Assembly: GCA_022113835.1 (NCBI GenBank)
Contig: JAILWY010000018.1
Span: 10,083,001 to 10,147,000 of the forward strand
Direction: 5' to 3'
DNA: 64,000 nucleotides
From: Atopsyche davidsoni
Taxonomy: Eukaryota; Arthropoda; Insecta; Trichoptera; Hydrobiosidae
Shown: positions 48,131 through 58,830 of the stretch, piece after piece
Layout: every line of letters begins with the position of its first letter
How positions within the stretch are numbered: position 1 is the stretch's first letter
Program-made: the position numbers and the translations under genes
The notes under the pieces: model-generated
Seen by the model: only the letters and a program-made list of their open reading frames with translations
Database searches by the model: none
What the model was told of the DNA's origin: nothing

Positions 48131-48699
48131 AATAAAGTTAAGTTTTGTTTAAAAACAATGTTATCGTTTTATTGTTTCAGCTCGTAGGTGCCTACTTAGA
48201 TCACGCTATTTGTGATGATGAAATCAACTGCCTATTTACAATCGCCATGCAGTCATATTCGTTGCATTCGTGTAGGTGTCCCTTTTGTTAACAATTATTG
48301 TGAATAAAAAAAAGTTGATAAAAAATAGGTTTCAAATCATTTGGTTTTCAGATTAAATTAAGTTGAGTCACATCACGTCTCCCCTCTTTGAATGATACCT
48401 TGAGTTTTTAAAAACAGTATATTATAAATTAACAAAATACGTATGTTTATTGATAGCAATTTAAATTATTAAAAGTGCAAGATATATATTTAGCATGTCA
48501 TAAGACTATTTTTGGGTATAAGGTGTCGTCATCACATGCTGACATTATATGGCCAATGCTATTTGTTTTTCTAAAGCTATAATTTTTATTTGATGAATTA
48601 TAAAATTAGCGTTATTTATAATTTTGGTAGCTTTGTTCTTTTAAATATATCATTGGCGTAATAGTTTTCTTAGAATATGAGAGACCTCATTAGAAATTC
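48131..48699. other. AT-rich spacer
   Basis: Nothing recognised. Confidence 0.5.
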
Positions 48700-49140
48700 G
48701 AAAAAATGACCTAGGGCATTTTGTTAGCTATCGAATAGCATTTTCAGAGAGTCTCTTGCTCCAGCAGTTGGAATGCATGCAGACATTAATAATTATCCCC
48801 AACTGCCATTTCCTTCTGAGATAAAGCCGTCAACTCTGAAAACAATGAAATACTTAAATTGAGGAATAAATTACCCTTCATCTAGTCCGCTTTATCTGCG
48901 CCAGTAGCTAACGACCCACTGGAAGTAATCTGGTTACAAGTCTTTGTATTAAAACCTTTAGGTATTTATACACCATAGGTATTATGAATTGGATCTTTTA
49001 AAAGTTAATATTTTATTAAATATCTACTTACCAATATTGAAAGCGAGGATAAATTAAATGACATGTATTGTGTATTTGAAATATGTATATTTTAAGTATA
49101 ATATTATTACCATTAAAAGAGAAGGGGTTATACCGTTTAT
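48700..49140. other. Mixed DNA, weak island at 48700-48960
   Basis: Slightly GC-richer unique sequence, then AT-rich. No gene is seen. Confidence 0.35.
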
Positions 49141-49635
49141 AAAATCATTGATTTAAACCTCAAGATTCGCCCCCTTGACTTCCGGTCCTATAGAAACTCC
49201 TTAGTTTTTTTTCTACAGGTATTTGGTGTCACGGTGGTGGCGTTAAATTTCAAATACCAATACCGAATCTCACGAAATACGACCCTGGATACTTCTCTTA
49301 ATTTCTATTAATTAATTTGGGTCTGCGCTATGCATGCACACTCCATGACTTGCGGGCATTTACCGAAGGGAAGGTGGGGTCGCTGTGGAGTGCGACTGTA
49401 AAGATGCCTATTCGTGGAACTCTCGTTGAAAAGAAATGAGGAATTTCCAATTAATGAATAAACAAATAGTAATAGCTTTGAAGTGTGTAATTAAACGCGA
49501 AAAAGGCGCACCGGAGATCCGTCCGCGGGGAGAGCCCCGGAGTTCCTGGAAACCTTTGTAACAACTTTTAAGAACTCCTCCCCTCCCCCGCGCGAGCTCC
49601 CCCGGGAAGTTGATTGTTTTACTGATTACGTTTGT
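49141..49635. promoter_or_regulatory. GC-richer island 37
   Basis: Unique sequence with GC-rich ends: GGCATTTACCGAAGGGAAGG (about 49357) and CCCCTCCCCCGCGCGAGCTC (about 49579). There is no long open frame on either strand, which argues against coding. Confidence 0.37.
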
Positions 49636-50189
49636 AATTTCTCAGAGTCTTAAGCGAATTAACCAATTATATATTTTGTAGGCTTTTGAAAATTTCGCTA
49701 AATTTCAAGCTAAGCTATATTTATTATAATAATATAGGCACTTAAGCGCGCTAAAGTTTACACAATATTTAAGAAACACAAAACTGTCAAGGAAAAAAGA
49801 TAATCTTATTTCTATAAAACTCGCTTTTCTTTTAAAATGCGAATTTTTAAAATATTTTTATGAAATGAATTATTCAATATGTACTACAAATATTTGTATC
49901 ACCAAGTTTGTATTGAAGAATTCGTAATATTTACGCTAACAAAGAAAAATAAACAATATTAAAAAAGGGAACATGTTTTTTAGTTCATTTATACCGCATG
50001 TTTATAAAATTTCATAAAGTATTTTTTGGCAACCATTGTACGGCGGATTTTTGCACGTCGCTATAAATTTTAATGTTTAGTAACGATATTTATGTTCCGC
50101 TAAAAGCTTTTAGTTTTACTTTATTAAAAAACACACATTTTTCATACAAACGGGACCACAGATAAATGGAGAACATTTCCAAAGTAAAA
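49636..50189. other. AT-rich spacer
   Basis: Nothing recognised. Confidence 0.55.
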
Positions 50190-50300
50190 AGCGAATAACG
50201 GAATAATACCATCAGCCGCGGAGTCGTCCTTCCCGGCCGCGCTCGGATTGGCTCCTGTTTTTCGGAAGATAAAGTTGCCAGCGCGATGTATTACACCCAT
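50190..50300. promoter_or_regulatory. Small GC-rich island 38
   Basis: TTCCCGGCCGCGCTCGGATTGG followed by GTTGCCAGCGCG (from 50274). The inverted CCAAT (ATTGG) next to CpG-rich sequence is promoter-like. No TATA or initiator pair was found. Confidence 0.28.
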
Positions 50301-51089
50301 TTCATGCAATTTTACTAAAAATAATGTATCATGACAACACTACGTCATGTTTTCTATTACATATTAATATGCCGTGACTTTGCTGAACCAGACGGAAAGA
50401 TAGTAATTAGATAAATAATAAATCTATCTCTTGATTTCAAGTTTGCTCTGTATGCCTCGATCACCAAATGGGAACTGTTTAATAAGTTGATCAAAAATTT
50501 ATATATTTTTTGTTGTCTTCTTTAAAGAAAAAAAAAAATGTATGGGGAGAATTATTTAATATATCCAGAAACATTAAAATACTGAATAAAAAATGTAAGA
50601 AATTTTACTAGTTATCTTAATAATATACATTAGTTTTATTGCCTTTAAGATAATGAGTAATTATTAAAAAAAACCAGCAATAAATATATCAATAATTTAC
50701 GCATTTTTTATTTTGCATTCACTCAATATATTTATAAAATAACCAGAACATTCAATATAAGGCAGATAATGCAATATGGTAAACAAATTAAAATGAACGT
50801 ACAGCATGCATATTAATAAATCCAGGCCGTTAACTGGTGAATATCGATTTCTTCATTGAAAACTGACCAAATTAAAATTTATCTCTCGAGACTTTAACAA
50901 ATGCCGTACAATTATTTACCTATTGGCAATTGCACTAAATTAAAATCTCTTACAATAAATTATACTTTGGCAATAAACTTACGTACTAACATCGCTTTTA
51001 GGCGCCACGGTTTGAATATATTTATGATCTCCACAAAAAAACATGTTTACCGTTGGGTAATATTGATCTATAAGCTGCGTTGCTTTATT
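50301..51089. other. AT-rich DNA
   Basis: AT-rich. The left part of the 133-codon frame at 50901-51302 lies here and is unrecognised. Confidence 0.5.
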
Positions 51090-51300
51090 TATAGTGCGAT
51101 GTCGCACGTAGAGTCGACTTATAATTATCTTCAACAAAAGCAAGGAAATCGCTGCTTATCTCAGCCGAGCGGACCGGTAAAAACAGGTCGCCCTGAACAG
51201 CCCGTCCCTGGAGCTCTCTACAGCCTTATTGCAACCGGGTGGGTACGTGCGAGCGGAGAGCCTACTCTGCGTGGGGGTACCATATCGCGACTTTCTGAAT
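51090..51300. promoter_or_regulatory. GC-richer island 39
   Basis: Unique GC-richer sequence (GCCGAGCGGACCGG, GGGTGGGTACGTGCGAGCGG). The open frame ending at 51302 has no domain and no convincing start. Confidence 0.28.
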
Positions 51301-51520
51301 AAATCAGAATAATAATCATTGCTTTCAATCTCATGTTAAATAATCTAATTTGGGAGACGAAGAGCAAAAAGAGTAGATAATTTAAAATACAATGCTTTGA
51401 ATCGTTAAATTAATAATTATCAATATATTCACTAGTTTAAAATCAGCATATTGGAAGTGGTTCATTACAAAACTACTTACTATATAAATACCTACCAAGT
51501 TTTAATAATTGAATTATAAC
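51301..51520. other. AT-rich spacer
   Basis: Nothing recognised. Confidence 0.5.
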
Positions 51521-51795
51521 AATTGTTCACTCATGCTTCCACAGGAATTTTGCCGTATATCAACCTGAAAATAACAGTGGGCGTACAGGTTTTTTGTGAC
51601 CCGATTATGGAGAGCGGGTGCACACGCGCAGGAAGCTCCGAGCGGCCAGCCCGGAAGCGGGCCGAGTGTCCTGCGGCGCGCCTCGCGTGGCCCCCAGCCC
51701 TCCCTGCCAGCTGGAAGGTGCCCCGAATGAAACCTGTGGAGCGAAGCCAGTGGATATCCCTGGGAAACGGACGTAAACACGCGAAATCGTAGTTT
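51521..51795. promoter_or_regulatory. GC-rich island 40
   Basis: The core 51600-51725 is GC-rich (GAAGCTCCGAGCGGCCAGCC and TGCGGCGCGCCTCGCGTGG). Frames of 81-89 codons on both strands are compositional. Confidence 0.34.
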
Positions 51796-53574
51796 TTATC
51801 GCACTGTTATTACCATAAATTAATAAATATTTAATTATACGATAAAACATAAACCAAGTAAAAAATAATGAATAAGTGAGCCGCTCCTGAGGTTCTTGTG
51901 AATGGATCGTAGATCACAAACCACATTTACCACAAAAATACGATCAAATAGAAAAAAGTACTCGTATTACACAGGCAATTTCTTTACGATTTAATTAATA
52001 TTTAGTAATAAAAAAAAAACAAACGCACGATGTTATAATATCGCAAACGTATTTGTGAAAAATGTTCTACGAAGATAACAAATTCCATTTTATTAAACTA
52101 TAGTGAACATAAAGAAAGGTTGGCGGATGCTATTTTTTCTTTCGTCGGAGATGATATTTATTATTTAAACGATCATGAATATTACATGGTTCCATATTAT
52201 ATGTATATATCTATGCTTCTTATGGTGCGTGTTTTATTTGGAGATGATGCAATGTTCTATAATTATGAGTTCTATTTTGAAAATGCAACATCTTTAGGAA
52301 AACGCATCAGTAAATATCTCAAATGATATAGCGGGCAATCATCTTTTCGTTTAGAAAACCAAAGAAGACGAGACGAATATTTATATTTTAGCAAAATAGA
52401 AGATCAAAAATGAATACCACACTACCTGTTTTACAGGTGTATTTGTTAAAATATTTTTTTATATGGGATCAAAGCCTTTTTTTAATTAATTAATTTTTCT
52501 TAATTTATAAGTTTTACGTCTCACAGGATTAATATAGAGGTCAAGTCATTTATATAATTGGACTTTATAACGTATTTATTACACAATTGATAAATGTAAG
52601 CACCAAGCAGGTACCTTGATGCATTATCAAAATGCACTAGTGATTGTGCCTTTATAGCATAACATTGATTTTCTTCGTAAACATGTACTGGAGAAACTGA
52701 CCTAATATAATTTTGCTAGTACTGCCGCCAGACTTTATCTTTTTTCTTTTACAGGCAATACAGATTATAGTAATTCCTTTATATGACCTCACTACTTATA
52801 TAGTTATTCCTCTAATTTTTCTGGATACTTAAGTACAAAACTGCTTACATTATGGAATAGGAATAAACTAGATTTTTTACACATTATTGTTTTATGGTAG
52901 CATACAAATAACAAATATTTCTGAGAAATATGAATGCAATAAATTCATTCTTAACAACGTACTATATTTTTTTATATTTTTGTTATTCATGAAGGTAATG
53001 TGCATATCAAATCAATTTTGAATAAAATCAATCATATTTTTTTGTCAATAATTTTTTTTATGTTTAATGTACTTATTACAAGAAGATCGTAGTTTTTGCA
53101 TAAATGGTCTCAATTCGTGCCTCAACGACTGGCTTATCTATCTTTTTGGCGTCGATAAAAAATTAAATAAAAATACTAAAACATGTACTTCAAGCTTATT
53201 TTAAAATCGTTCTAGGGCAATTACTGATTTATTGGTTGAATGGACCTCACTAGTCTGCATCAAGCGCTAAGAATAATAAAGACCGATACATTCTACAATA
53301 CGTTTTTTAAAATTTAATACAATATTTTAAAAGTTAAGAATATATATGCTACATAAACAAAAAAATGTAATATATACTGTAACATAAATCTTTTACTTAA
53401 AACTGTCCTTCATCTGTTTGGTGAACCAAAATAATTATAATAAAATATTCACTGTTGCTCTAAGCGTCACTCAAAAAAAGATTGGATATATTAAAAGTAT
53501 TTTTTTGTAAATTTTTGATATTCAAAAAAAGTACCTGTTGCAACAAAATGCAATTTACCCAATCGTAGATAATT
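51796..53574. other. AT-rich DNA with an unsupported open frame at 52039-52326
   Basis: A plus-strand frame of 95 codons without ATG at its start contains CEKCS and two GDD triplets. Its codons are AT-driven and it matches no family I know, so I do not annotate it as a gene. The rest is AT-rich. Confidence 0.45.
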
Positions 53575-53770
53575 AAACAGTTCCACAGAAGCAAGAGTGG
53601 GTCTTATCTCCGACTCTAGAGCGTGCTCTCGTGAGGAGAAATTGATGGTTTTGTTTTTGGCCCGGTAACATTTTGGTAATTTTGCGCCCGCGCGACTCGA
53701 CCGTAAACATGGCGGCCTTCGGATTTATCGCTATGTTTATTGTTTTATCTCCTTACAGTTGTGTGTATCT
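53575..53770. promoter_or_regulatory. Island 41 with YY1/Pho-type and forkhead-type sites
   Basis: AAACATGGCGGC (53705-53716) matches the YY1/Pleiohomeotic core context. ATGTTTATTGTT (53733-53744) is a forkhead-type site shared with island 7. TTTGCGCCCGCGCG lies just before. Confidence 0.38.
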
Positions 53771-54189
53771 TGTACGTAAATTAAATATATAAATAATCCA
53801 TCGCCATGTTTTTACTTTGAAATAATATTTTTTATCACTTGCACAACATGTACATGTAAGGAAATTAAAAATAGTGAACCAGATGCCTACAACCTACCGC
53901 TAGAAAGCGAGTTTTTTTCTTCAATATTTGCTTTATCAGTGATTAAAAAAAAGAAATCGATTTAGTTTTTTTTTAAATTTATAATTATATAACAAAAACC
54001 CTGGCACCAGATTATAAACATCAATGAATCAACAAATAAAACATTTCTAATCATAATATAGTTTTTTTATATATGATTACATGTTTGTGCTTACATACTT
54101 ACGCAATGTCTTCTTAATTTAGTTTGCCAATGTCGATTGAAGTCTCTGTTTCTTGAAGCTCCCGTATTTTCAATAATCATAATTTATTT
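53771..54189. other. AT-rich spacer
   Basis: Nothing recognised. Confidence 0.55.
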
Positions 54190-54420
54190 CGTGGATAGCT
54201 TCAGATGAATACGTAAACCGGTTTGTTCTTCGTAGGCGAGGAACCCAGTCGAGCCGGTGCTCCGGACTCCGAAGAAGATTGTTTCGAGTGACCGAGTGGC
54301 TCTCTTCGGCCACGATTAAATGAATTTATAATTTTAATATTCTTCACAGGGCGTGACCGCAGCAACACACGGAGGGAAACGCTTACTTCCAAGATGTTAC
54401 AACCGGTCAATAAATTTTAG
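54190..54420. promoter_or_regulatory. GC-richer island 42
   Basis: Unique sequence with GAGCCGGTGCTCCGGACTCCG. The minus-strand 69-codon frame is unrecognised. Confidence 0.28.
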
Positions 54421-54975
54421 ATTTAAAATGTAGTATGTTTTATGCAAATTTGACATTCAAACGAATAAGTGACACCAGCACTCACAATGATCCCAATACT
54501 TTTAAGCCAATTAGGTTAGTCTTTTAAGTGTGTAAAAAGGCATTCTGAATGTTCGCACACTAGTAAGTGAGAGTAGAAACATAATCAATGCAAAAACTCT
54601 TTTGTTGTATAGACTAAAATTAGTTTAAACTGTAGCTAGTATTATTAACTTATAAACATTAGCATGCATTTTCAAGCAGTGGTTTGTATGATTTTTCTTA
54701 ATAATTAGAATTAAAATGAACGCGTGCTGAGTATAGCAAAAAGGCATTTTTGACCCAAATTGTTGATGTGAATAAGAGTAATCAATATTTTTGACAGTAA
54801 TCAATATTTAAATTCCATTTTAATATTTTAAATAAAATACTTGAGCGATTTTTTCACATAGCATCGGGCTCACACTAAGGACCATGGTCATCGGAATTAA
54901 GTCCAGCATAAGTAATATTCTAAATTTTGATTGGTTGAGGGCACATATTCATGTGGATGAAATGGAAAAGCCTTC
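54421..54975. other. AT-rich DNA flanking the hAT insertion
   Basis: Nothing recognised. Ends at the left target-site duplication. Confidence 0.55.
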
Positions 54976-54983
54976 ATCTAGTG

Positions 54984-54998
54984 CATAGGTGGCCAACC
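54984..54998 (+). repeat. hAT left terminal inverted repeat
   Basis: CATAGGTGGCCAACC, an exact match to the right end. It is followed by TTTTCAGCTGCCGGGCC, the usual subterminal look of GTF2IRD2/ZBED-related hAT elements. Confidence 0.92.
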
Positions 54999-55247
54999 TT
55001 TTCAGCTGCCGGGCCAAATTAAGGAAATGAGATTTCCTACTGGGCCATAGAACAAAAATTCATTTAATATGTATATAACTTAATAACCGGAATTTGACAC
55101 TATATACTAACACTTTTGTATGCGCTGTAGCAAATCATTGATATACATATCATTTTGAAGCTCTATTCATAAGCTGTCAAAATCAGCCAACAGTGTTTGA
55201 TTTGCTTGTGCGCAAAATATTTTTTTTAATCGTGGAAAATTTTGAAA

Positions 55248-56150
55248 TATGGCGAAAAAAACAGCATTTGCGGGAAGTTTTGCTGAGTCACTTTTTTGCT
55301 AAGAAAACTATAGCTGAAAGTCATCGTTTGCTCATGGGATTGTATGGCAAACATGTTCTTGCGAAAACACAGTGTTTTGAGAGGTTTCAACGCTTTAAAA
55401 GTGGCGATTTTAACATCAAAGACAAAAACGGCCTGGACAGCCGAAAAGGTTTAAAGATGGAGAATTGGAAGCATTACTTGATCAAGACTCGTGTCAAACA
55501 AGAAGAGCTTGCGAAATCATTGGACCTGACTCAAGCGGCCATTTTCAAGCGCCTAAAAGCATCGGGATCCATCCTGAAGCATGGAAATTGGGTGCCATAA
55601 GAGTTGAACCCAAGAGACGTGGAAAGGCGATTTTGCATGTCAGATATGCTGCTTGAGCGTCATAAAAAGAAGTCGTTTTTGCAACGAATTATTACTGGCG
55701 ACGAAAAATGGATTCATTAAGACAACTCAAAGAGCAAAAAATCGTATTTGAAGTCCGTCCAACCAGCCAAATCGACACCGAAAAAGAATATTCACGCAGC
55801 CAAGATAATGCTCTGTATTTGGTGTTATCAGAAGGGAGTTGTGTATTATGAGCTTTTAAAACCGGGTGAAACCATTACTGTAGAGGTGTACCGAAAACAA
55901 CTGATTCGTTAAAAGAAAACATTGAAGAAAAACGGCCTGAATGGAAGACCAGACACGAGACATCGATTTTCCAACATGGCAATGCTCGGCCGCATGTTGC
56001 TCAACCCGTTAATAACTATTTGTAAAATAGAGGATGGGATATTCTGCCCCACCCGCCATATAGTCCAGACTTTGAGCCTTCTGACTACTTTTTGATTCAG
56101 TCGATGCAGAATACGCTTCACTTCAGTCCAGTCGTTCTTTGGATACAGTG
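55248..56150 (+). pseudogene. Mariner transposase pseudogene (Tc1/mariner superfamily)
   Basis: In its working form this protein cuts and pastes the element at TA sites using a D,D(34)D catalytic triad. The N-terminal helix-turn-helix half is open to 55600 and reads HLREVLLSHFFAKKTIAESH and later AKSLDLTQAAIFKRLKASGS. The catalytic half follows in shifted frames: TGDEKWIH (first Asp at 55700-55702) with an in-frame TAA at 55718-55720. HGNARPHV follows at 55975-55998, where the second Asp is replaced by Gly (GGC at 55978-55980). Then comes PPYSPDFEPSDY with the third Asp at 56083-56085, keeping the 34-residue spacing. The C-terminus is missing. Stops, frameshifts and the lost Asp make it inactive. 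Terminal repeats were not found. Confidence 0.85.
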
Positions 56151-56153
56151 CCA

Positions 56154-56760
56154 TTAATTCTTCTGTTTTGTTAAAATGGACATAAATATTGCCACTTGGG
56201 CGGTATCTGTTAGATCTGTGCTTTCATCCAATGCTAGAGAATAAAATATGAACTTGTAAGCTCGATTTTTCAAATGATCTTCAATATGTTTTCCAATGTC
56301 GTCCACACGCCTAGTAATCGTTTGACGAGACGGGCTTATTTTTGAGAAGTCTGTTTTCTTTTCTGGGCACATAAATTCAACGGCACTCTCCAAACATTCC
56401 TTAACAATTTCACCATCTGAATATGGCTATTGCATAACTTGTTTTTACATAGCATTTTGACTTTTCAATCACCCTAGTAAATATCTGATGTTGTGCAAAA
56501 AGTTTTCTTTTTAATAAATTGACTTCGTCTTGTCGAATTGCCCTTCATATTTATCAAACCTATTTGCATGCTTAGCCTCGTAATGGCGTTTAATATTATA
56601 CTATATTAATGCTGAAACAGAATTAATGCATATCAAGCATATTGGGTTTGTTTTAAATTCCACGAAAAAATAGTTTATACGCTATCTGTCTTGAAAACTT
56701 CTCTGTTCTTCGGTGAATCTTCTCTTATTTGGTCCAACGTGTTTACTATTTGACGCCATT
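56154..56760 (-). pseudogene. hAT transposase N-terminal part (GTF2IRD2/ZBED-like), broken
   Basis: Reading the minus strand from about 56756, it starts MASNSKHVGPNKRRFTEEQR and passes a CLIC...H..KH zinc-binding (BED-like) region. Several stops and a frameshift follow. From 56393 to 56154 it is open, reading KTDFSKISPSRQTITRRVDD, then IEDHLKNRAYKF and LALDESTDLTDTAQVAIF. The last motif is the catalytic-core start of this hAT group (DES[TC]D). The protein ends where the mariner sequence begins, so the C-terminal RNase-H and dimerisation parts are absent. It is a relic with no function of its own. Confidence 0.85.
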
Positions 56761-57055
56761 CTGTCTAACTGAGTCTAACTAACCAAGCACACGCTTTGCA
56801 AGCTTGCCGCGGACTGGCTGTCGCATCACGCATTCACACTCACGAGAATCCACGCGAAATCGACGTGCTCGCTTTTTAAAATCAACTTAAATTTGTGATT
56901 GTTTGTTAACACAAAGAAATTGTTACGGTAGTTTAATCAATGTACTGAGATATATGATATGATATGAGCTACGCTCAATAGAATATTCTAATGGTGGATT
57001 TATGTACAATAAAAAAAAATGTTTGCATATGCTCCGCGGGCCAAAAATAAACTTT

Positions 57056-57077
57056 CGCGTGCCACGCGTGGCACGCG
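57056..57077. repeat. 22-bp perfect palindrome in hAT subterminal region
   Basis: Centre at 57066/57067. The innermost 16 bases are GTGCCACGCGTGGCAC. It lies 22 bp inside the right end, where hAT transposases often bind subterminal repeats. No equivalent is seen at the left end. Confidence 0.9.
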
Positions 57078-57084
57078 GGCCATG

Positions 57085-57099
57085 GGTTGGCCACCTATG
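57085..57099 (-). repeat. hAT right terminal inverted repeat
   Basis: GGTTGGCCACCTATG, the exact reverse complement of the left end, directly abutting the ATCTAGTG duplication. Confidence 0.92.
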
Positions 57100-57107
57100 A
57101 TCTAGTG

Positions 57108-58074
57108 GAATACTAACAACGGCAGAAAAAATGAATTTGTTACCAATGGAAAATGCAAACCTTAAGCGCGCGTGACTTAAACCCCAGCAGTGTTTTATTT
57201 CATACTTTGTATTTGTAAATTATATAATACATTTTTACAGATAATCGTAGTAGAACCACGTGGTAGGTACAGTCTAGCAGGTAACGTTGGCGACGTCCTC
57301 TGAGGCACGTAGCCGGGTTGTTGTTTACGAGTAAGTATTTTTCAGCGAATGTTTACCAGTTGGTTAAAAGCTCTCTCCAGGGTTGTCCTTCCTTTGTTTG
57401 AGTTAATAATATAAGTAACCAAATAGCTTGTTTTTTACTGGCAAGGAACCAATATGCGTCAACACAGGAAGACATAAAAACTTGCGAACCTGCACGTATT
57501 ACTATTTGCTATTAACGATCAAAATTGAGATTGTCGAGACATTTAGTTAAATATAAATAAAGTACAGTACATGAAACACTTTTATTGGAAATTTTAAAAA
57601 CTATACTAACTCTAAACGAAATTTGGATATTAATTAATTAATTATACAGGGATTTTTTAAGATCCTGCATTATTATTTAAAATATAAAGTAATAAATAAT
57701 AATAACATAAAGTAAAAAAAAAAAAAATTTGGGCATCATCTGAAAATATTAGAACACCCAAAAAATTTAATTTTTCAAAAAAATATCAATGAAATTGAAA
57801 ACTTTTAGTACAAAAATCTTAGTTGAATCACTTTTCTCGCCCTGTAAAATGACAGTCAAGTAATATTAGCCAATTATTATATATATTAAAAAAAATTGAC
57901 GTTTTTTCGAAATACAATTATTCAAAGGTGAGATTTTTATTTTCAGATGACACATTTAGTTTTAAAAGAAACAGCTTTTTAGTTAGTAAAACCAATTTTT
58001 ACCTTTATAAACTTATCGTGGCTGCTTCTTTCGGGATCTTAGGTGCGACAAATAAAAGATTCATTTTATTTTCA
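57108..58074. other. AT-rich DNA with a small GC-richer patch at 57170-57330
   Basis: The patch includes CCACGTGG (57256-57263). The remainder is AT-rich low-complexity sequence. Confidence 0.45.
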
Positions 58075-58165
58075 CTAATTTCAGACCAATCTACTGATGT
58101 CTAAAGCCCCAGCGAAGGGCGCCGAGCCGGCATCCTCGTCGCGGGCTGCCAAATGATTCTACCGG
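58075..58165. promoter_or_regulatory. Small GC-rich island 43
   Basis: A 90-bp block with GGGCGCCGAGCCGG and GTCGCGGGC, about 2.3 kb upstream of the charybde promoter. Confidence 0.3.
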
Positions 58166-58604
58166 TCGATAAACATAAAGGTATTCAAAATAAAATAATA
58201 AATTTTAATGTGGATTCCAAGGAGTCATTTGTAACATTCAATTTGATAAATACAATACTACACTGCTGACAGTCATATATTTAAAAGTATCATATGCAAT
58301 AAAGATTGCATACATTATTTATTTGAATTCATGAAATTTATACAATTGTACATATAAAAAAATAATTACAAACATCAGAATAATGCTTTAAAAATATTAA
58401 GTAATTTCCAGAAAAAAATTAATTACAAAATATTTTGCAGTCTTAAATAAGTTGGTAAAATAATAAAAAAATAAATTTTTACGTAATTAAAAAAAAATAT
58501 ATATTTCTTTAATACTGATTAAAAATAATAAAAATTCACAACGAGCAGGATTAAAATATTTTTCTATAAAAAAATTATATGTGGGATTTGCACAATAAAT
58601 CATA
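58166..58604. other. AT-rich spacer
   Basis: Nothing recognised. Confidence 0.55.
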
Positions 58605-58830
58605 TACTTATCACTGCGATACGGCGCTGGGCCGTGCCATCCTGAAACCGGTGCACATATTGCATCAGATCAGACGTGCACTCGTTCAACTGCCCGATAT
58701 TATTTTAATTTCACATCTACCACAACGCTTTGCCAAACTATTGTGAAGTCGACTTTATATTCCACGTGGCAGAATCTCAGAACTGTGTCTTCCTATTAGC
58801 GCTCGCACTGCTCTATGGAAGAGTTTAGTA
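58605..58830. promoter_or_regulatory. GC-richer island 44 with CCACGTGG
   Basis: Unique sequence with the E-box palindrome CCACGTGG at 58762-58769, about 1.6 kb upstream of the charybde initiator. The word contains ACGTG, the core of HIF-type elements, on both strands. Confidence 0.33.

Larger units (their letters stand above)
54976..57107 (-). mobile_element. hAT transposon with nested mariner, including 8-bp target-site duplication
   Basis: The element proper is 54984-57099 (2116 bp). Its ends are CATAGGTGGCCAACC (54984-54998) and the exact reverse complement GGTTGGCCACCTATG (57085-57099). Perfect 8-bp duplications ATCTAGTG flank it (54976-54983 and 57100-57107). An 8-bp duplication with a terminal C..G-rich inverted repeat is diagnostic of the hAT superfamily. 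The minus strand carries the N-terminal part of a BED/GTF2IRD2-like hAT transposase at the right. The left and middle are occupied by a mariner relic on the plus strand. Neither gene is intact, so the copy would need transposase in trans. Intact target duplications show it moved as one unit or that the mariner arrived after insertion. Confidence 0.9.

Noticed and set aside
52039..52326. 95-codon stop-free frame with CEKCS and GDD motifs
   Set aside because: No ATG near its start, AT-driven codons and no known family. A frame this long is expected a few times by chance in this amount of DNA.
55909..56154. 81-codon minus-strand frame
   Set aside because: It is the antisense of the mariner catalytic region.
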